Source: Planctomycetota bacterium
GTDB taxonomy: Bacteria > Planctomycetota > UBA1135 > UBA2386
Length of the DNA stretch: 45,326 nt
Direction of reading: 5' to 3'
Assembly (NCBI GenBank): GCA_021776805.1
Contig: JAJFFD010000053.1
Span: 1 to 45,326, forward strand
This document shows positions 16,321 to 25,300 of this stretch, piece after piece (the stretch's first letter is position 1; the number at the start of each line of letters is the position of its first letter). The position numbers were made by a program, and so were the translations under genes. The notes beneath the pieces are model-generated. The model was not told where the DNA came from, searched no databases, and saw nothing but the letters and a program-made list of their open reading frames with translations.

Positions 16321-17237
16321 ATCAATCCGAGCTCTTCACCAGAGATCCGGAGGAGCGGCGAAGGCGCGGGCGAATCTTTGAGCGCCTGGCGTTCTCGGCC
16401 ACGATCTTTGGCGTCGTGATCTTGGGCATCCTCCTGGTCGGTGTGCTTATCGAGGGCCTGCCTTGGCTAACCGCTACTTTCCTTGGCTCCTACCCATCGC
16501 GATTTCCTGAGCGCGCTGGCTTCTTCGGGGCGATCTTCGGCAGCCTCTGGGTGATCGGCCTTACGGCCGTGATTTCCGTGCCAGTCGGAATCGCTGCCGG
16601 GCTCTACCTCGAGGAGTTCTCTCGTCAGGGTCGACTGCATCGTTTCCTCGAAGTCCTGATTGCGAACTTGGCAGCTGTGCCCTCCATCCTTTACGGGATT
16701 CTCGGGCTCGTGGTCTTCGTTCGCATGTTTGGCATCTTCGAGGAGGGGACCAGCTTCCTGGGACTTCCACTGCCCTTTGGCAGGTCTGTGATCGCAGGTT
16801 CGTTGACCCTGACCCTGCTCGTCCTACCGGTGATCATCATTGCCACTCGTGAGGCCCTGCGCGGTGTGTCATCCGGCTTGCGCCAGGCGGCCTATGGAGT
16901 CGGTGCCACCGGCTGGCAGTGTGCTCGCCATCATGTCCTGCCGGCCGCTGCTCCCGGGATCCTAACCGGTGTCATCCTCGCGCTCTCGCGATCCCTGGGG
17001 GAGACCGCACCACTGATCATGATCGGCGCCTTGACCTATGTGGCATTCGTGCCCGAGTCGCCGGCCGACCCCTTCACAGCCATGCCGATCCAGATCTTCA
17101 ACTGGGCCTCGCGCTTCCAGGCTGACTTCCATTCACTGGCAGCCGCAGGCATTATCGTCCTGCTTGCCTTCCTCCTGAGTATGAACGCCATAGCCATCCT
17201 TCTGCGTAACTACGCTGAAGACCGGCAGATGTCATGA
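16317..17237 (+). CDS. pstA: Phosphate ABC transporter permease PstA
   Basis: The 306-residue protein has about six membrane helices and the coupling-loop motif [20 protein letters not shown] followed by [27 protein letters not shown] and the downstream [11 protein letters not shown] segment are characteristic of PstA. It pairs with PstC in the inner membrane. It overlaps pstC by 4 bases and pstB by 4 bases (or 1 if the second ATG at 17237 is used). Confidence 0.93.
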   Translation: MNQSELFTRDPEERRRRGRIFERLAFSATIFGVVILGILLVGVLIEGLPWLTATFLGSYPSRFPERAGFFGAIFGSLWVIGLTAVISVPVGIAAGLYLEEFSRQGRLHRFLEVLIANLAAVPSILYGILGLVVFVRMFGIFEEGTSFLGLPLPFGRSVIAGSLTLTLLVLPVIIIATREALRGVSSGLRQAAYGVGATGWQCARHHVLPAAAPGILTGVILALSRSLGETAPLIMIGALTYVAFVPESPADPFTAMPIQIFNWASRFQADFHSLAAAGIIVLLAFLLSMNAIAILLRNYAEDRQMS

Positions 17238-17989
17238 TGAGCGAGAGCATTCTAGCCGCCGAAGCGGTCACCATCAGTTACTCGGGTGCCCCCGCAGTTC
17301 GCGAAGTGAGTTTCAAGGTGCCGCGCCAAGAAGTCACGGCCATCATCGGCCCCTCTGGCTGCGGCAAGAGCACCCTCTTGCGTGCATTCAATCGCATGAA
17401 TGACTTCATCGATGGGGTCACGGTGGATGGCGAGATCCTCTTCGAGGGGGTGGAAGTGCACAGTGACACTGTGGATCCGGTTGAATTGCGCAGGCGAATC
17501 GGGATGGTGTTCCAAAAGCCGAACCCTTTTCCTCGATCCATCAGGGACAACATTACCTGGGCGCCGAAGATCGCCGGCTACGTGGGAGACTTCGATGAGT
17601 TGGTGGAACGTACCCTCAAAGAAGCGGCACTTTGGGATGAGGTGAAGGACAAGCTCGACGACTCAGCTCTGGCTCTCTCTGGAGGGCAGCAGCAACGACT
17701 TTGCATCGCCCGGGCGCTGGCCATGTCCCCAGAAGTCTTGCTCATGGATGAGCCTTGCTCGGCTCTCGATCCGATCGCGACATCGCGAATCGAAGAGCTC
17801 ATTGCCAGTCTCAAGGAAAACTATGCCGTAGTGATCGTGACGCACAACATGCAGCAAGCGGCTCGAGTATCTGGTCTCACGGCTTTTCTCTATCAGGGGG
17901 AGTTGATCGAGTTTGGCCCGACAGCCAGCATCTTTACTCACCCGAGCAAGAAGCGTACAGAGGACTACGTCACCGGGAGATTTGGCTAA
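17234..17989 (+). CDS. pstB: Phosphate ABC transporter ATP-binding protein PstB
   Basis: The 251-residue ATPase shows Walker [10 protein letters not shown] at 39-47, the PstB-typical [15 protein letters not shown] in the Q-loop region, signature LSGGQQQR at 148-155, Walker B LLMDEP at 169-174 and the switch histidine in [10 protein letters not shown]. It powers phosphate uptake through PstC/PstA and is thought to pass transport state to PhoU and PhoR. Its stop codon TAA shares its last base with the phoU start. Two adjacent ATGs (17234 and 17237) are possible starts. Confidence 0.96.
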   Translation: MMSESILAAEAVTISYSGAPAVREVSFKVPRQEVTAIIGPSGCGKSTLLRAFNRMNDFIDGVTVDGEILFEGVEVHSDTVDPVELRRRIGMVFQKPNPFPRSIRDNITWAPKIAGYVGDFDELVERTLKEAALWDEVKDKLDDSALALSGGQQQRLCIARALAMSPEVLLMDEPCSALDPIATSRIEELIASLKENYAVVIVTHNMQQAARVSGLTAFLYQGELIEFGPTASIFTHPSKKRTEDYVTGRFG

Positions 17990-18651
17990 TGACGAGACAC
18001 ATCGAGCGAGATCTGGAGAAGCTGAAGAAGCTTGTCCTGACCATGGGTGGGCTTGTCGAGCAGTCCCTGCAGCAGGGTACGCGAGGCTTGATTGAATGGG
18101 ATGAGCAGAGCGCTCAGGCCGCCATCGACGGTGATCGTGAGATCGATCGTTTGCAGCTCGAAATTGACGAAGAGTGCCTCAAGGCCCTGGCGCTGCATCA
18201 GCCGGTTGCTGGTGATCTCCGCTTCATCACCTCAACCATGAAGATCTGCAATGATCTGGAGCGCATCGGCGATCTCGCTCGGAACCTGGGTGAGCGAGTT
18301 CTGGCGATCTTGGAGAAGAAGGTGCGGACCGGACCCCTGCAGTTCGCAAAGATGGTCGAGTTGACCAAGGGCATGCTGCAGGACAGTCTCGATGCGATGG
18401 TCAATGAGGACTCCAAGCTGGCCAGGGAAGTCTGCATGCGCGATGACCTGGTTGACGAGATCAACAGCCAGCACTTCGAGATACTGCAGGAGAGGATGCG
18501 GCAGGACCCTGACTCGGTATTTGTGGCGGTTTCCCTATTGTCGGCGACTCGCAATATCGAACGCATCGCGGATCTGGCCACCAATATTGCCGAAGACGTG
18601 GTCTTCTTGGTCGATGCACAAGACATTCGGCACCCGAGTCTGAACGACTGA
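17989..18651 (+). CDS. phoU: Phosphate signalling protein PhoU
   Basis: The 220-residue, all-helical protein has the two-repeat PhoU design. The first repeat begins HIERDLEKLKKLVLTMGGLVEQ and contains LALHQPVAGDLRFITSTMKICNDLERIGDLARN; the second ends VSLLSATRNIERIADLATNIAEDVVFL. The E-R-I-G-D / E-R-I-A-D motifs are the metal-binding family signatures. PhoU damps PhoR signalling when phosphate is plentiful. The ATG at 17989 overlaps the pstB stop by one base and matches the usual length; the frame is open further upstream inside pstB, which is not used. Confidence 0.95.
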   Translation: MTRHIERDLEKLKKLVLTMGGLVEQSLQQGTRGLIEWDEQSAQAAIDGDREIDRLQLEIDEECLKALALHQPVAGDLRFITSTMKICNDLERIGDLARNLGERVLAILEKKVRTGPLQFAKMVELTKGMLQDSLDAMVNEDSKLAREVCMRDDLVDEINSQHFEILQERMRQDPDSVFVAVSLLSATRNIERIADLATNIAEDVVFLVDAQDIRHPSLND

Positions 18652-18679
18652 TCTCTCAAGCGACGACGGCGATCAGTCG
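18645..18679. terminator. Inverted repeat spanning the stops of two convergent genes
   Basis: CGACTGATC (18645-18653) and GATCAGTCG (18671-18679) are perfect 9-base complements with a 17-base loop. The stem covers the phoU stop, and the stop of the facing gene lies in the loop. It could serve as an end signal in both directions, though no T-run is present. Confidence 0.35.
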
Positions 18680-18874
18680 CCCTTCACAGACTTGGCCATC
18701 GTCCTCGACGATTTCCAAGATCCCCGCGCTGGCCATGCTTCGCATACGCGCCGCTGCCTCCTCCGGCGCAATTCGCAGGAGCAAGGCTAGCTGCAGGTTC
18801 AGCCATGGACCCTCGATGTCCTCCCCGTGTTTCAGCATGCATTGATAGGCTTCCCTGATCTCGAACTCGCACAT
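18656..18874 (-). CDS. Small unknown protein, 72 residues
   Basis: The ATG at 18874 has AGGAG placed 8 bases upstream (AGGAGAGGAATCATG), which decides the start over an ATG at 18961 in the same frame. The product begins MCEFEIREAYQCMLKHGEDI and continues with LLLRIAPEEAAARMRSMASAG followed by a strand-like ILEIVEDDGQV. The helix-turn-strand order could be a small winged-helix-like or adaptor fold, but I recognise no family. It is convergent with phoU (4 bases between stops) and downstream of, and in the same direction as, the cysteine synthase gene, 188 bases away. Confidence 0.65.
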   Translation of the reverse strand: MCEFEIREAYQCMLKHGEDIEGPWLNLQLALLLRIAPEEAAARMRSMASAGILEIVEDDGQVCEGRLIAVVA

Positions 18875-19062
18875 GATTCCTCTCCTGAGTCTTGGGAAGC
18901 TGGCTCTAGCCCCTGGAATTGGATCTGGACCAGACTTCTCCGTGAGTGCCCTTGCGGACACTTCACCCTGACTAGGGGAAACCCGAATCGGATCGATGGC
19001 AGATTCCCTGACTTTGCTCCGTCGCTAGCTTCTCCCCCTACCGGCAAGTGCCCATAGGGCGG

Positions 19063-20094
19063 TCACAGGGAGGGTATGGATTGGATGGAGCGATACCGCA
19101 GGAGCTCGATTTCTGTGCTGAGATAGCCTGCCTTCACCGGCTCCTCGTGCATTAGATCGGTGGAGAGATACTTCTTGTTGCTGTCAGGCAGGACGGTGAC
19201 CACAACGGAACCGGGGCCCAATTCAGCCTGAATTCCTATGGCCCCCAAGACGTTGGCCCCTGAGGAGATGCCCAATCCCAGGCCGAGTTGACAGGCAAGC
19301 TGCTGAGCCAGAATGATCGCGTCGCCGTCGTCGATCGAGACGATGTGATCCAGAGATTCCAACTCGACAAGATCTGGGATGAACTCATCTGAAATGCCCT
19401 GAATGCGATGCTTGCCCACGTTGTGGCCGGTTGTCAGCACTGGTGAGTTGGCAGGCTCGAGGGGGTGCACGTGGATCTGAGATCGCCGCGTCTTGAGGCA
19501 GCGACCCACTCCCATGACTGTGCCGCCGGTACCCACCCCCGCAACGAAGGCATCCGGAATGTGCCCGATGGCGGCGAGTTGCCGCAGGATCTCCGGACCC
19601 GTTCCGACTTCGTGGGCGAGACTGTTGTATCGGTTTGAAAACTGACGGGGCAAGAAGCTCTCTGCCTTCGTGGCCGCGTAGTCTTCGGCCTTTTGGATTG
19701 AGCCGACGAAGCCACCCTGCTCGCGAGAAACAAACTCCAGGTTGGCGCCAAATTCCAGAAGCAGGCGCTTGCGCTCTTCGCTCATCCAGTCGGGCATGAA
19801 TATCCGCACCGGGTGGCCAAGGGCACGACCGATGGCGACAAAGGAGATGCCCGTGTTGCCGCTCGTCGCCTCGACGATTTCCCAGCCAGGTTCGATAAGG
19901 CCCTTTGCATAAGCATTGCCAAGAATATGCAGTGCCATGCGGTCCTTGATGCTGCCGGTCAGATTGAGCGGTTCGTACTTGGCATACACGCTCCGATCTT
20001 CACCGGCGTAGCGGTATTGGATCTCCAGTAGCGGCGTGTTGCCGATCAGTGCGCTGATGCGCGATACGGGGTTGTCGGGCGAGAAGTGGTGCAT
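19063..20094 (-). CDS. Cysteine synthase family PLP enzyme
   Basis: The 343-residue enzyme shows the fold-type II PLP pattern: catalytic Lys50 in LTGSIKDR, substrate loop TSGNTG at 77-82, and phosphate-binding GVGTGGT near 186-192; ISSGAN holds the serine that contacts the pyridine nitrogen. O-acetylserine sulfhydrylases (CysK/CysM) make cysteine from O-acetylserine and sulfide. The enzyme is a little longer than CysK and has Leu-Thr-Gly in place of the usual Pro-x-x/Gly-S-x-x before the SIKDR, so a related activity (for example a cystathionine beta-synthase or another beta-replacement enzyme) is not excluded. No cysE lies nearby. GAAGAAG stands about 10 bases before the ATG. Confidence 0.88.
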   Translation of the reverse strand: MHHFSPDNPVSRISALIGNTPLLEIQYRYAGEDRSVYAKYEPLNLTGSIKDRMALHILGNAYAKGLIEPGWEIVEATSGNTGISFVAIGRALGHPVRIFMPDWMSEERKRLLLEFGANLEFVSREQGGFVGSIQKAEDYAATKAESFLPRQFSNRYNSLAHEVGTGPEILRQLAAIGHIPDAFVAGVGTGGTVMGVGRCLKTRRSQIHVHPLEPANSPVLTTGHNVGKHRIQGISDEFIPDLVELESLDHIVSIDDGDAIILAQQLACQLGLGLGISSGANVLGAIGIQAELGPGSVVVTVLPDSNKKYLSTDLMHEEPVKAGYLSTEIELLRYRSIQSIPSL

Positions 20095-20140
20095 TCTGGG
20101 TCTTCTTCGCCCTGAATCGCGTGGCCGCGCTGGAATTGCG

Positions 20141-20674
20141 CTATTCAGCCTTCAGGGTAGGGATTTGTTTCACCTGTAGGCGCCGCAGGATCGCGCTGCG
20201 CTCGTCAGCGGTAGTCCACTCGTCCACACGCGGATAGAGGACATTCCCCTCGCGCAGGTCGTGGTGCATGAGGAGGTTCTTGAACACCGCCTCTCGATCC
20301 AGGAGTTCGAGAGCTCCCGGGGCATCGCCCTCGCTGAGTGCTGCCAGCTTGACTTCGATCTCATTCAGGAAGTCGCGGATCTTGCGGTGTTCTCCGAGGA
20401 AGAGCCGGGGTGGGCTGTCCAGGTCTTCGCCACCGCGCTCGGCAAACACCGGCAGGATGTGTGCCTCTTCATCTTCGGCATGCTGCCTCAGGTGCTTGGC
20501 GTAGCATGCAAAGATGCGACTCGCCACAGAGGCCTCGCAGCGCATCAGAGCTAGTTGGTGCTCCCGCAGGAGTTGGTCAAGATTCTCGTGCAGCCCCATC
20601 ATGAGCCGCGAGAATTCGCTGCCGGCTTGTGTATCCACGGCCGCATCATCCATTTTTGGGGACGAGTCTGCCAT
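20141..20674 (-). CDS. Hemerythrin HHE domain protein
   Basis: The 177-residue helical protein has the spaced histidines and acids of the hemerythrin-like cation-binding domain: H29 and H39 early, H61 and H65 with E69 and H72 ([15 protein letters not shown]), H96 in GEHRKI, and H137/H138 with E142 ([13 protein letters not shown]). These residues can bind a di-iron centre; relatives act in oxygen, nitric oxide or iron-cluster stress responses. There is no signal peptide, so it should be cytoplasmic. It lies 46 bases upstream of the cysteine synthase gene on the same strand, and the two may be co-transcribed. Confidence 0.88.
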   Translation of the reverse strand: MADSSPKMDDAAVDTQAGSEFSRLMMGLHENLDQLLREHQLALMRCEASVASRIFACYAKHLRQHAEDEEAHILPVFAERGGEDLDSPPRLFLGEHRKIRDFLNEIEVKLAALSEGDAPGALELLDREAVFKNLLMHHDLREGNVLYPRVDEWTTADERSAILRRLQVKQIPTLKAE

Positions 20675-20903
20675 GTTTGAGCAGCATCGGAACCGGATCC
20701 GGAGAGCCGTCTACCCTTCTAGGGCATGCACGGACGCTATGAAATTCTCACTTGCGGTCGCCGTTGAAAGCGCTGCCAGTCTGTACGGAGGGAGTTTGCC
20801 GGTTGCCTGCTTCATGAGAGTGATCGCCGCGTTCAATTGCTTGTTAAACTCAGCGCGGGTGAGCGTTAAGTGCGCAGAGAAAAAAATGGAGACTGCGTAG
20901 AGA
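20675..20903. other. Intergenic region between hemerythrin and Usp genes
   Basis: This 229-base divergent region is somewhat poorer in G+C than its surroundings. A 69-codon frame on the minus strand (20920 to 20711) reads quite naturally, but it overlaps the Usp start, lacks a ribosome site and matches nothing I know, so it is not called as a gene. GGAG lies 13 bases before the Usp ATG. Confidence 0.4.
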
Positions 20904-21839
20904 ATGGAAATTCGCCGCATCCTGGTAGGAGTCGATGAAGCCAATGTTGCTGAACACGCCATCAGAGCAGCTCGTGATCTAGCGGACCGCCTATCTGCTG
21001 AGCTCGAATTCGTCCATGCGGTTCCCATGGAGATGCCCAACTGGGCGGTGTCTGGCGTGCCGCGTTGGTCGGCGATTCGTGACGAGATCTTGGACAAGGC
21101 CCGGACCTCTCGCCGCGAGTTTCTGGCCTCCCTGGATGAGGAGTCCGGGGATGCAGGAGCTGACATTGCGCTCTCTGTCATGCCTGGCAAGCCGGCCCGA
21201 GTCTTGCTCGAGCGCGAGGGGAAGAAATCTGCGGACTTGATTGTCTTGGGGGGACATCGGCGAAGAGGCTTGCTTCGCTTCGGTTCCACTTCGCGGACGG
21301 TTCTAGGCAAGTGTTCCTGCCCGGTATGGGTGCAAAGCAGTTCCCTGCAGCCGATCCGAAGAATCCTTGCGCCATTGGACATGTCGGCGAACAGCCACCT
21401 GACCATGGCCTGGTGCCTGACCCTGGCGCGAGTCTTGGATGCGCGCGTCAGCGCCTTGCACTGCTTCGTGCCACCCTACTTTTCCTATGACGACCCTCCC
21501 CTGGATCTCTGTGATGCCCCGACCCTGGGTTTCGAGGAGTTCAGAAAGCATGCCGAGATCGACTTCAACCGGGTGGTGGATGAATTCGACTGGGGAGGCC
21601 TGCAGGTCGACCGTGCTTTCGAGGATGGCACTCCCAGCGAGAGGATTCTGGAGCATGCCGGAGCGGGAGACCTGATCGTCATGGGCACTCATGGTCGCAC
21701 CGGCTTGTCGCGGGCGATTCTTGGCAGCCAGGCATACTCGGTCATGAAGGAAGCGAGCTGCCCGGTATTGGCGGTTCCCAATCCGAGCCGAAGTTATTCC
21801 GCAACGCCCGCCGGCGGTCATGGTCCTGTGACCGATTGA
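20904..21839 (+). CDS. Tandem universal stress protein (UspA-like)
   Basis: The 311-residue protein has two Usp domains. The first (about 1-145) opens with RRILVGVDEANVAEHAIRAA and ends in CSCPVWV; the second (about 150-298) opens with RRILAPLDMSANSHLTMAWC and ends in CPVLAVP. The second domain has a complete G-x2-G-x9-G-S ATP-binding motif (GTHGRTGLSRAILGS); in the first the matching place reads GGHRRRGLLRFGS, with the second glycine lost, so only one domain may bind ATP. Usp proteins help survival under stress and starvation. It stands alone, divergent from the hemerythrin gene. Confidence 0.92.
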   Translation: MEIRRILVGVDEANVAEHAIRAARDLADRLSAELEFVHAVPMEMPNWAVSGVPRWSAIRDEILDKARTSRREFLASLDEESGDAGADIALSVMPGKPARVLLEREGKKSADLIVLGGHRRRGLLRFGSTSRTVLGKCSCPVWVQSSSLQPIRRILAPLDMSANSHLTMAWCLTLARVLDARVSALHCFVPPYFSYDDPPLDLCDAPTLGFEEFRKHAEIDFNRVVDEFDWGGLQVDRAFEDGTPSERILEHAGAGDLIVMGTHGRTGLSRAILGSQAYSVMKEASCPVLAVPNPSRSYSATPAGGHGPVTD

Positions 21840-21882
21840 GTCCGGAACCGCTCGCGAGCAGCTTGACCGGTTGCAGTTTCGA

Positions 21883-23061
21883 TCATCGGCTAGTGCTAGG
21901 CTCTTCTTCGCAGGCTGCTTCGACGACGCGCCGAAACTGCTCTCGTGGGTTCTTGCCAGCCGGATGCTGGGTAAACACGAGACCGATCAGTTCTCTCTCC
22001 GGGTCGATCCAGGCAGCGGTCCCATCCGATCCAGAGTGCGAAAAGACGCCTTCCCTGTCTACGGCCCAGCCCAGGCCATAGTAGCTCTTGCGCTGAGTGA
22101 GCTCTGCTTGACTGTAGACCCCTGCGGTTTGAATCTTGGTCGCTTCGGCGACCGACTCCGAACTGAGGATGCGCTGGTCGCCGTAGACTCCTTGGTTGAG
22201 GTACATCTGGCAGAAGATCGCGTAGTCCCAGGCGGTGGAGATCATGCCCCCCGATGCTCGCGGGAAGGGGAAGTCTGGCTTGTCACCCGGCTGCCAATTG
22301 ATCTTGCCTTCGCGACCAAAGACTGCGGACATGCGCTCGTGGTCTGCGTCGCTCTCATGATTGCAGCTGTCCTTCATGCCAAGAGGTTCGTAGATTCGGC
22401 TACGCAGGTAGTTTTTGAGTGCAGAGTCCGAGCGCAGTTCGATCATTGCGCCCAGGCTGTTGAAGCCAGCATTCGAATAGCTGTAGCTCGTTCCTGGGGG
22501 CACTTCGGCTCCGACCTCGGCGAATCGATCGACTTCGATCTGCAGGCTCGGGGCGCTTGGTTTCTCGAATGATTTCTCGACCAGAGGTCTGAAGAACAGG
22601 GGCTGGATTCTGAATCCACCGGTATGACTCAGCAGTTGACGGACGGTGATGTACGCGGCGCGGTGGTTGTCGAAGGAGGAAATGTGCGCTCGCATGTTAT
22701 CGTCGAGGTTGACCTTTCCCGATTCGATCAACTGGAGCACGGCGGTCGCAACGACTGGTTTCGTGTTGGATGCCATGCGAAAGAGCGAGTCCTTTTGCAT
22801 CGCCAGGCTGCGGTCCTTGTCACGCCAACCGTAGGCTTCGTGGAGCACGATCTTGCCACGTCTTGCCACCAGGATGACCGCGCCCATGAGCTCCCTGTCC
22901 GCGATGGCCTGTTCAAAGAGCTTGGCGCCGGCTTGGAGAACCTCCCCGGACATGCCCATGTCTGCGGCTTGGCCGTAGCTGAGTTCCTGCTGGCTCAGGG
23001 CGGGCGTGGCGAGGGCACTGAGGGTCAGAATCGTACTGCAGAGAAGAGGTTTACTGAGCAT
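21883..23061 (-). CDS. Serine hydrolase, beta-lactamase family
   Basis: The 392-residue protein begins with a signal peptide (cleavage after LATPALSQQ), so it is exported. Motifs of the penicillin-recognising fold are SNTK at 98-101, YSN at 195-197, and a C-terminal HSG in VFSHSGSDG. LLSHTGGF at about 144-151 is usual in the EstB/class C-like group. It may be an esterase, a peptidase on D-amino acid peptides, or a beta-lactamase; the sequence does not decide. The ATG lies 2 bases after the stop of the upstream hybrid kinase gene, so the two are one operon. Confidence 0.9.
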   Translation of the reverse strand: MLSKPLLCSTILTLSALATPALSQQELSYGQAADMGMSGEVLQAGAKLFEQAIADRELMGAVILVARRGKIVLHEAYGWRDKDRSLAMQKDSLFRMASNTKPVVATAVLQLIESGKVNLDDNMRAHISSFDNHRAAYITVRQLLSHTGGFRIQPLFFRPLVEKSFEKPSAPSLQIEVDRFAEVGAEVPPGTSYSYSNAGFNSLGAMIELRSDSALKNYLRSRIYEPLGMKDSCNHESDADHERMSAVFGREGKINWQPGDKPDFPFPRASGGMISTAWDYAIFCQMYLNQGVYGDQRILSSESVAEATKIQTAGVYSQAELTQRKSYYGLGWAVDREGVFSHSGSDGTAAWIDPERELIGLVFTQHPAGKNPREQFRRVVEAACEEEPSTSR

Positions 23062-23063
23062 AG

Positions 23064-24965
23064 CTAGGCCTGACTGCCTGCATCTGGATTGAGAATCCGA
23101 CGCATACTCTCGAGCAGTTCATGAGTGGTAAACGGCTTGTGGACGAGGATCGAATCCCTTGTGGAACTCTCTGAGTTGCCGAGATTCTCTTCGGAGTACC
23201 CGGAGATATACAGGACTGGAGTGCCCGGGCGGTCCGCCAGCACCTTCTCCGCGAGCTGTCTGCCGGTCATCTTCGGCATCAACACGTCGGTGATCAAAAG
23301 GTCGAAGCTGATGTTCTCCTGGAAGATGAGCGCCAAGGCTTCCTCAGGGCCGTTCGCTTCTATGCACTTATAGCCATGATCCTGGAGTATCTCGCAGGTC
23401 AGAGTGCGAACCGAATCATCGTCTTCCACGAGCAGAATGGTCTCGCTGCCACCGAGATTGACCAGAGATCCGCTGGCCTCCTCTTTTGGGTCGAGGGGTT
23501 GGAAGACTCGCGGGAGCAGAATCCGGAACCGACTCCCTTGGTTAGGTGTGGCATCGACAGAGATGTGTCCGCTGCTCTGGTTGATGATGCCGAAGACCGT
23601 AGCGAGGCCCAGCCCGAGACCTTCACCCGTGTCCTTTGTCGTGAAGTAGGGGTCGAAGATCTTCTTCCGAACCAGCTCCTCCATGCCGATACCCGTATCG
23701 GTAACGAGCAACTGGACGTACTGCCCGGGCATCAACGTGAGCTCGTTTTCGGTCGTTGCAGTGTCGAGCATCAGGTTCTCGGTCGACACTCGCAGATATC
23801 CGCCAGAAGGCATGGCGTCGCGTGCGTTCGATGCGAGGTTCATGACCACCTGACTGATCTGGCTCGCATCGGCACGAATGTGTCCGAGCTCTGGGTTGAG
23901 CTTCATTTCCAGGACGATCTCGGCGCCGATGAGGCTCTTCAACATGCCCTCCATCCCGCTAAGCACCTCATTGAGGTTCAGGACTCGGGGCTTCAGGTCC
24001 TGCTTCCGACTGAATGCGAGCAGTTGTTTGACGAGATCTGCTGCATCCTCGCCGGCCTTCTCGATCGCCTGCAGGTACTCGTATATGCGACTACCCTTCT
24101 CGACACTTGCCATGCCGAGCTCGGCCCGACCAAGGATTGAGGTCAGAATGTTGTTGAAGTCATGGGCAATCCCGCCGGAGAGCTTGCCGATGGCTTCCAT
24201 CTTCTGTGCATGGCGCAGTTGCTCCTCGAGCTCTGCCGACTGGCTCATCTTTTCTTCAAGCTGCCGGTTGCTTTCCTGAATCTCGAGCCGAGCATTGGAT
24301 TCGGCGGCGATGAGTCCATTGACGAGACTCATCAGGCGGAAGATCGCGATGCCACCCACGACTAGCGTGATCAGCAGAAAGCCCAGAAACTGCAGTGTGT
24401 TGCGCTCAGTTCGCAGTGCCAATGCCGTACGTGTTTCTTCGGCAATGGCAAGGTGCAGTTTGCGCGTCTCCTCGAGCGTGCTTGTCAAGCTCTGAACGCA
24501 GAGGACCAGTCCAGCTTGATCCACTTCGCTTTGAGCTGTGAGCCTGCGAAACTCTGCGACGAGCTCCTTGCTGCGCAGATAGACGGTGCGCACCCGCGGT
24601 TCTACGAGATCCTGTTCCAGATTCGTGAGAGCTCGATAATCCCGTTCGATCAATTGGAGCGTCATCGCGGGATCGCGCGCCAGGATCAGTCCCTGGTACC
24701 TGGGATTCGTCTCTGACTCACCCAGGGCAACCACCAGCAAGGAGGTCACGTAGCCCTCCAAGTGCTGGAGGACTCGTGTTGCCCGTTCTGCCGCAGGCAG
24801 ATGGACTTCGCTCACAATCCTCTCCGTCTCAGCACTGCGACTCCGCAGTCGTTCCAAGGCGAATACTGTGACCACTCCCATGAGCAGGCCGATGCCGAGG
24901 ATCAAGCTGATGCAGCGGTGGATGGTGAGCAGTGGTTTTCTCTCCGCGCCATCCACCATGCTCAT
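23064..24965 (-). CDS. Hybrid sensor histidine kinase with receiver domain
   Basis: The 633-residue protein has a membrane helix at about 18-36, a helical extracytoplasmic sensor part (about 40-185), a second helix at about 190-212, a coiled coil (about 220-255), HisKA with His268 in [20 protein letters not shown], a HATPase domain ([31 protein letters not shown]) and a C-terminal receiver with acidic LVEDDDS, Asp560 in [13 protein letters not shown] and Lys610. The GGIAHDFNN kinase type commonly acts in NtrB-like phosphorelays. No response regulator with output domain is adjacent. It is directly followed by a serine hydrolase gene and is divergent from the next kinase. Confidence 0.92.
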   Translation of the reverse strand: MSMVDGAERKPLLTIHRCISLILGIGLLMGVVTVFALERLRSRSAETERIVSEVHLPAAERATRVLQHLEGYVTSLLVVALGESETNPRYQGLILARDPAMTLQLIERDYRALTNLEQDLVEPRVRTVYLRSKELVAEFRRLTAQSEVDQAGLVLCVQSLTSTLEETRKLHLAIAEETRTALALRTERNTLQFLGFLLITLVVGGIAIFRLMSLVNGLIAAESNARLEIQESNRQLEEKMSQSAELEEQLRHAQKMEAIGKLSGGIAHDFNNILTSILGRAELGMASVEKGSRIYEYLQAIEKAGEDAADLVKQLLAFSRKQDLKPRVLNLNEVLSGMEGMLKSLIGAEIVLEMKLNPELGHIRADASQISQVVMNLASNARDAMPSGGYLRVSTENLMLDTATTENELTLMPGQYVQLLVTDTGIGMEELVRKKIFDPYFTTKDTGEGLGLGLATVFGIINQSSGHISVDATPNQGSRFRILLPRVFQPLDPKEEASGSLVNLGGSETILLVEDDDSVRTLTCEILQDHGYKCIEANGPEEALALIFQENISFDLLITDVLMPKMTGRQLAEKVLADRPGTPVLYISGYSEENLGNSESSTRDSILVHKPFTTHELLESMRRILNPDAGSQA

Positions 24966-25300
24966 CGCTAGCTCGCCTTATCCTTCATCTGTTTGGCCAT
25001 CCTATGCAGCATGGCGAAGTCTGCCAGACTGGCAGCGTAGCCATTATGCATGCCAGGATCGAGCGATGGCGGCCACCATGGCCACCAGCGGTTGATGATA
25101 TGCGCGCTGGTTTACGCATTTCGCAGCACATGGCTCACGAGCTATGTCGCAAAACTCGCCATGGGGGTGCAGGGATGGGCCAGAGCTTCCTTGCCACGGT
25201 TCCTTCATGAGTGCTCGAGACTAAGGGCTCGCCCTGAAGTGACCGATAAGCAGAGAGTCTTCCACCCCGCTTGCAACTAGCCAAAAGGTCACGACAAAGG
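24966..25300. other. 335-base divergent intergenic region
   Basis: No convincing gene is present between the two divergent kinase genes. A 27-codon frame on the minus strand (25051 to 24968) ends just before the minus-strand kinase start but lacks a ribosome site. The region holds a perfect 15-base palindrome (25021-25035) and a direct repeat GGCCACC at 25071-25077 and 25080-25086. If the TTG at 25271 were the start of the plus-strand kinase, the gap would shrink by 30 bases. Confidence 0.6.
25021..25035. promoter_or_regulatory. 15-base palindrome between divergent kinase genes
   Basis: CTGCCAG-A-CTGGCAG is a perfect 7-base inverted repeat around one central base, 56-70 bases upstream of the minus-strand kinase start and about 266 upstream of the plus-strand one. 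The size and symmetry fit an operator for a dimeric regulator; a hairpin in the leader is the alternative. Confidence 0.4.

Noticed and set aside
20840-20880. GTTAAAC and GTTAAGT, similar to integron attC core sites
   Set aside because: Both are in the same orientation and no RYYYAAC partner or integrase is present, so this is not an attC site.
20711-20920. A 69-codon minus-strand frame in the gap before the Usp gene
   Set aside because: It reads plausibly, but overlaps the Usp start, lacks a ribosome site and matches no family I know.
24968-25051. A 27-codon minus-strand frame just upstream of the hybrid kinase start, as a leader peptide
   Set aside because: There is no ribosome-binding site and no run of regulatory codons.
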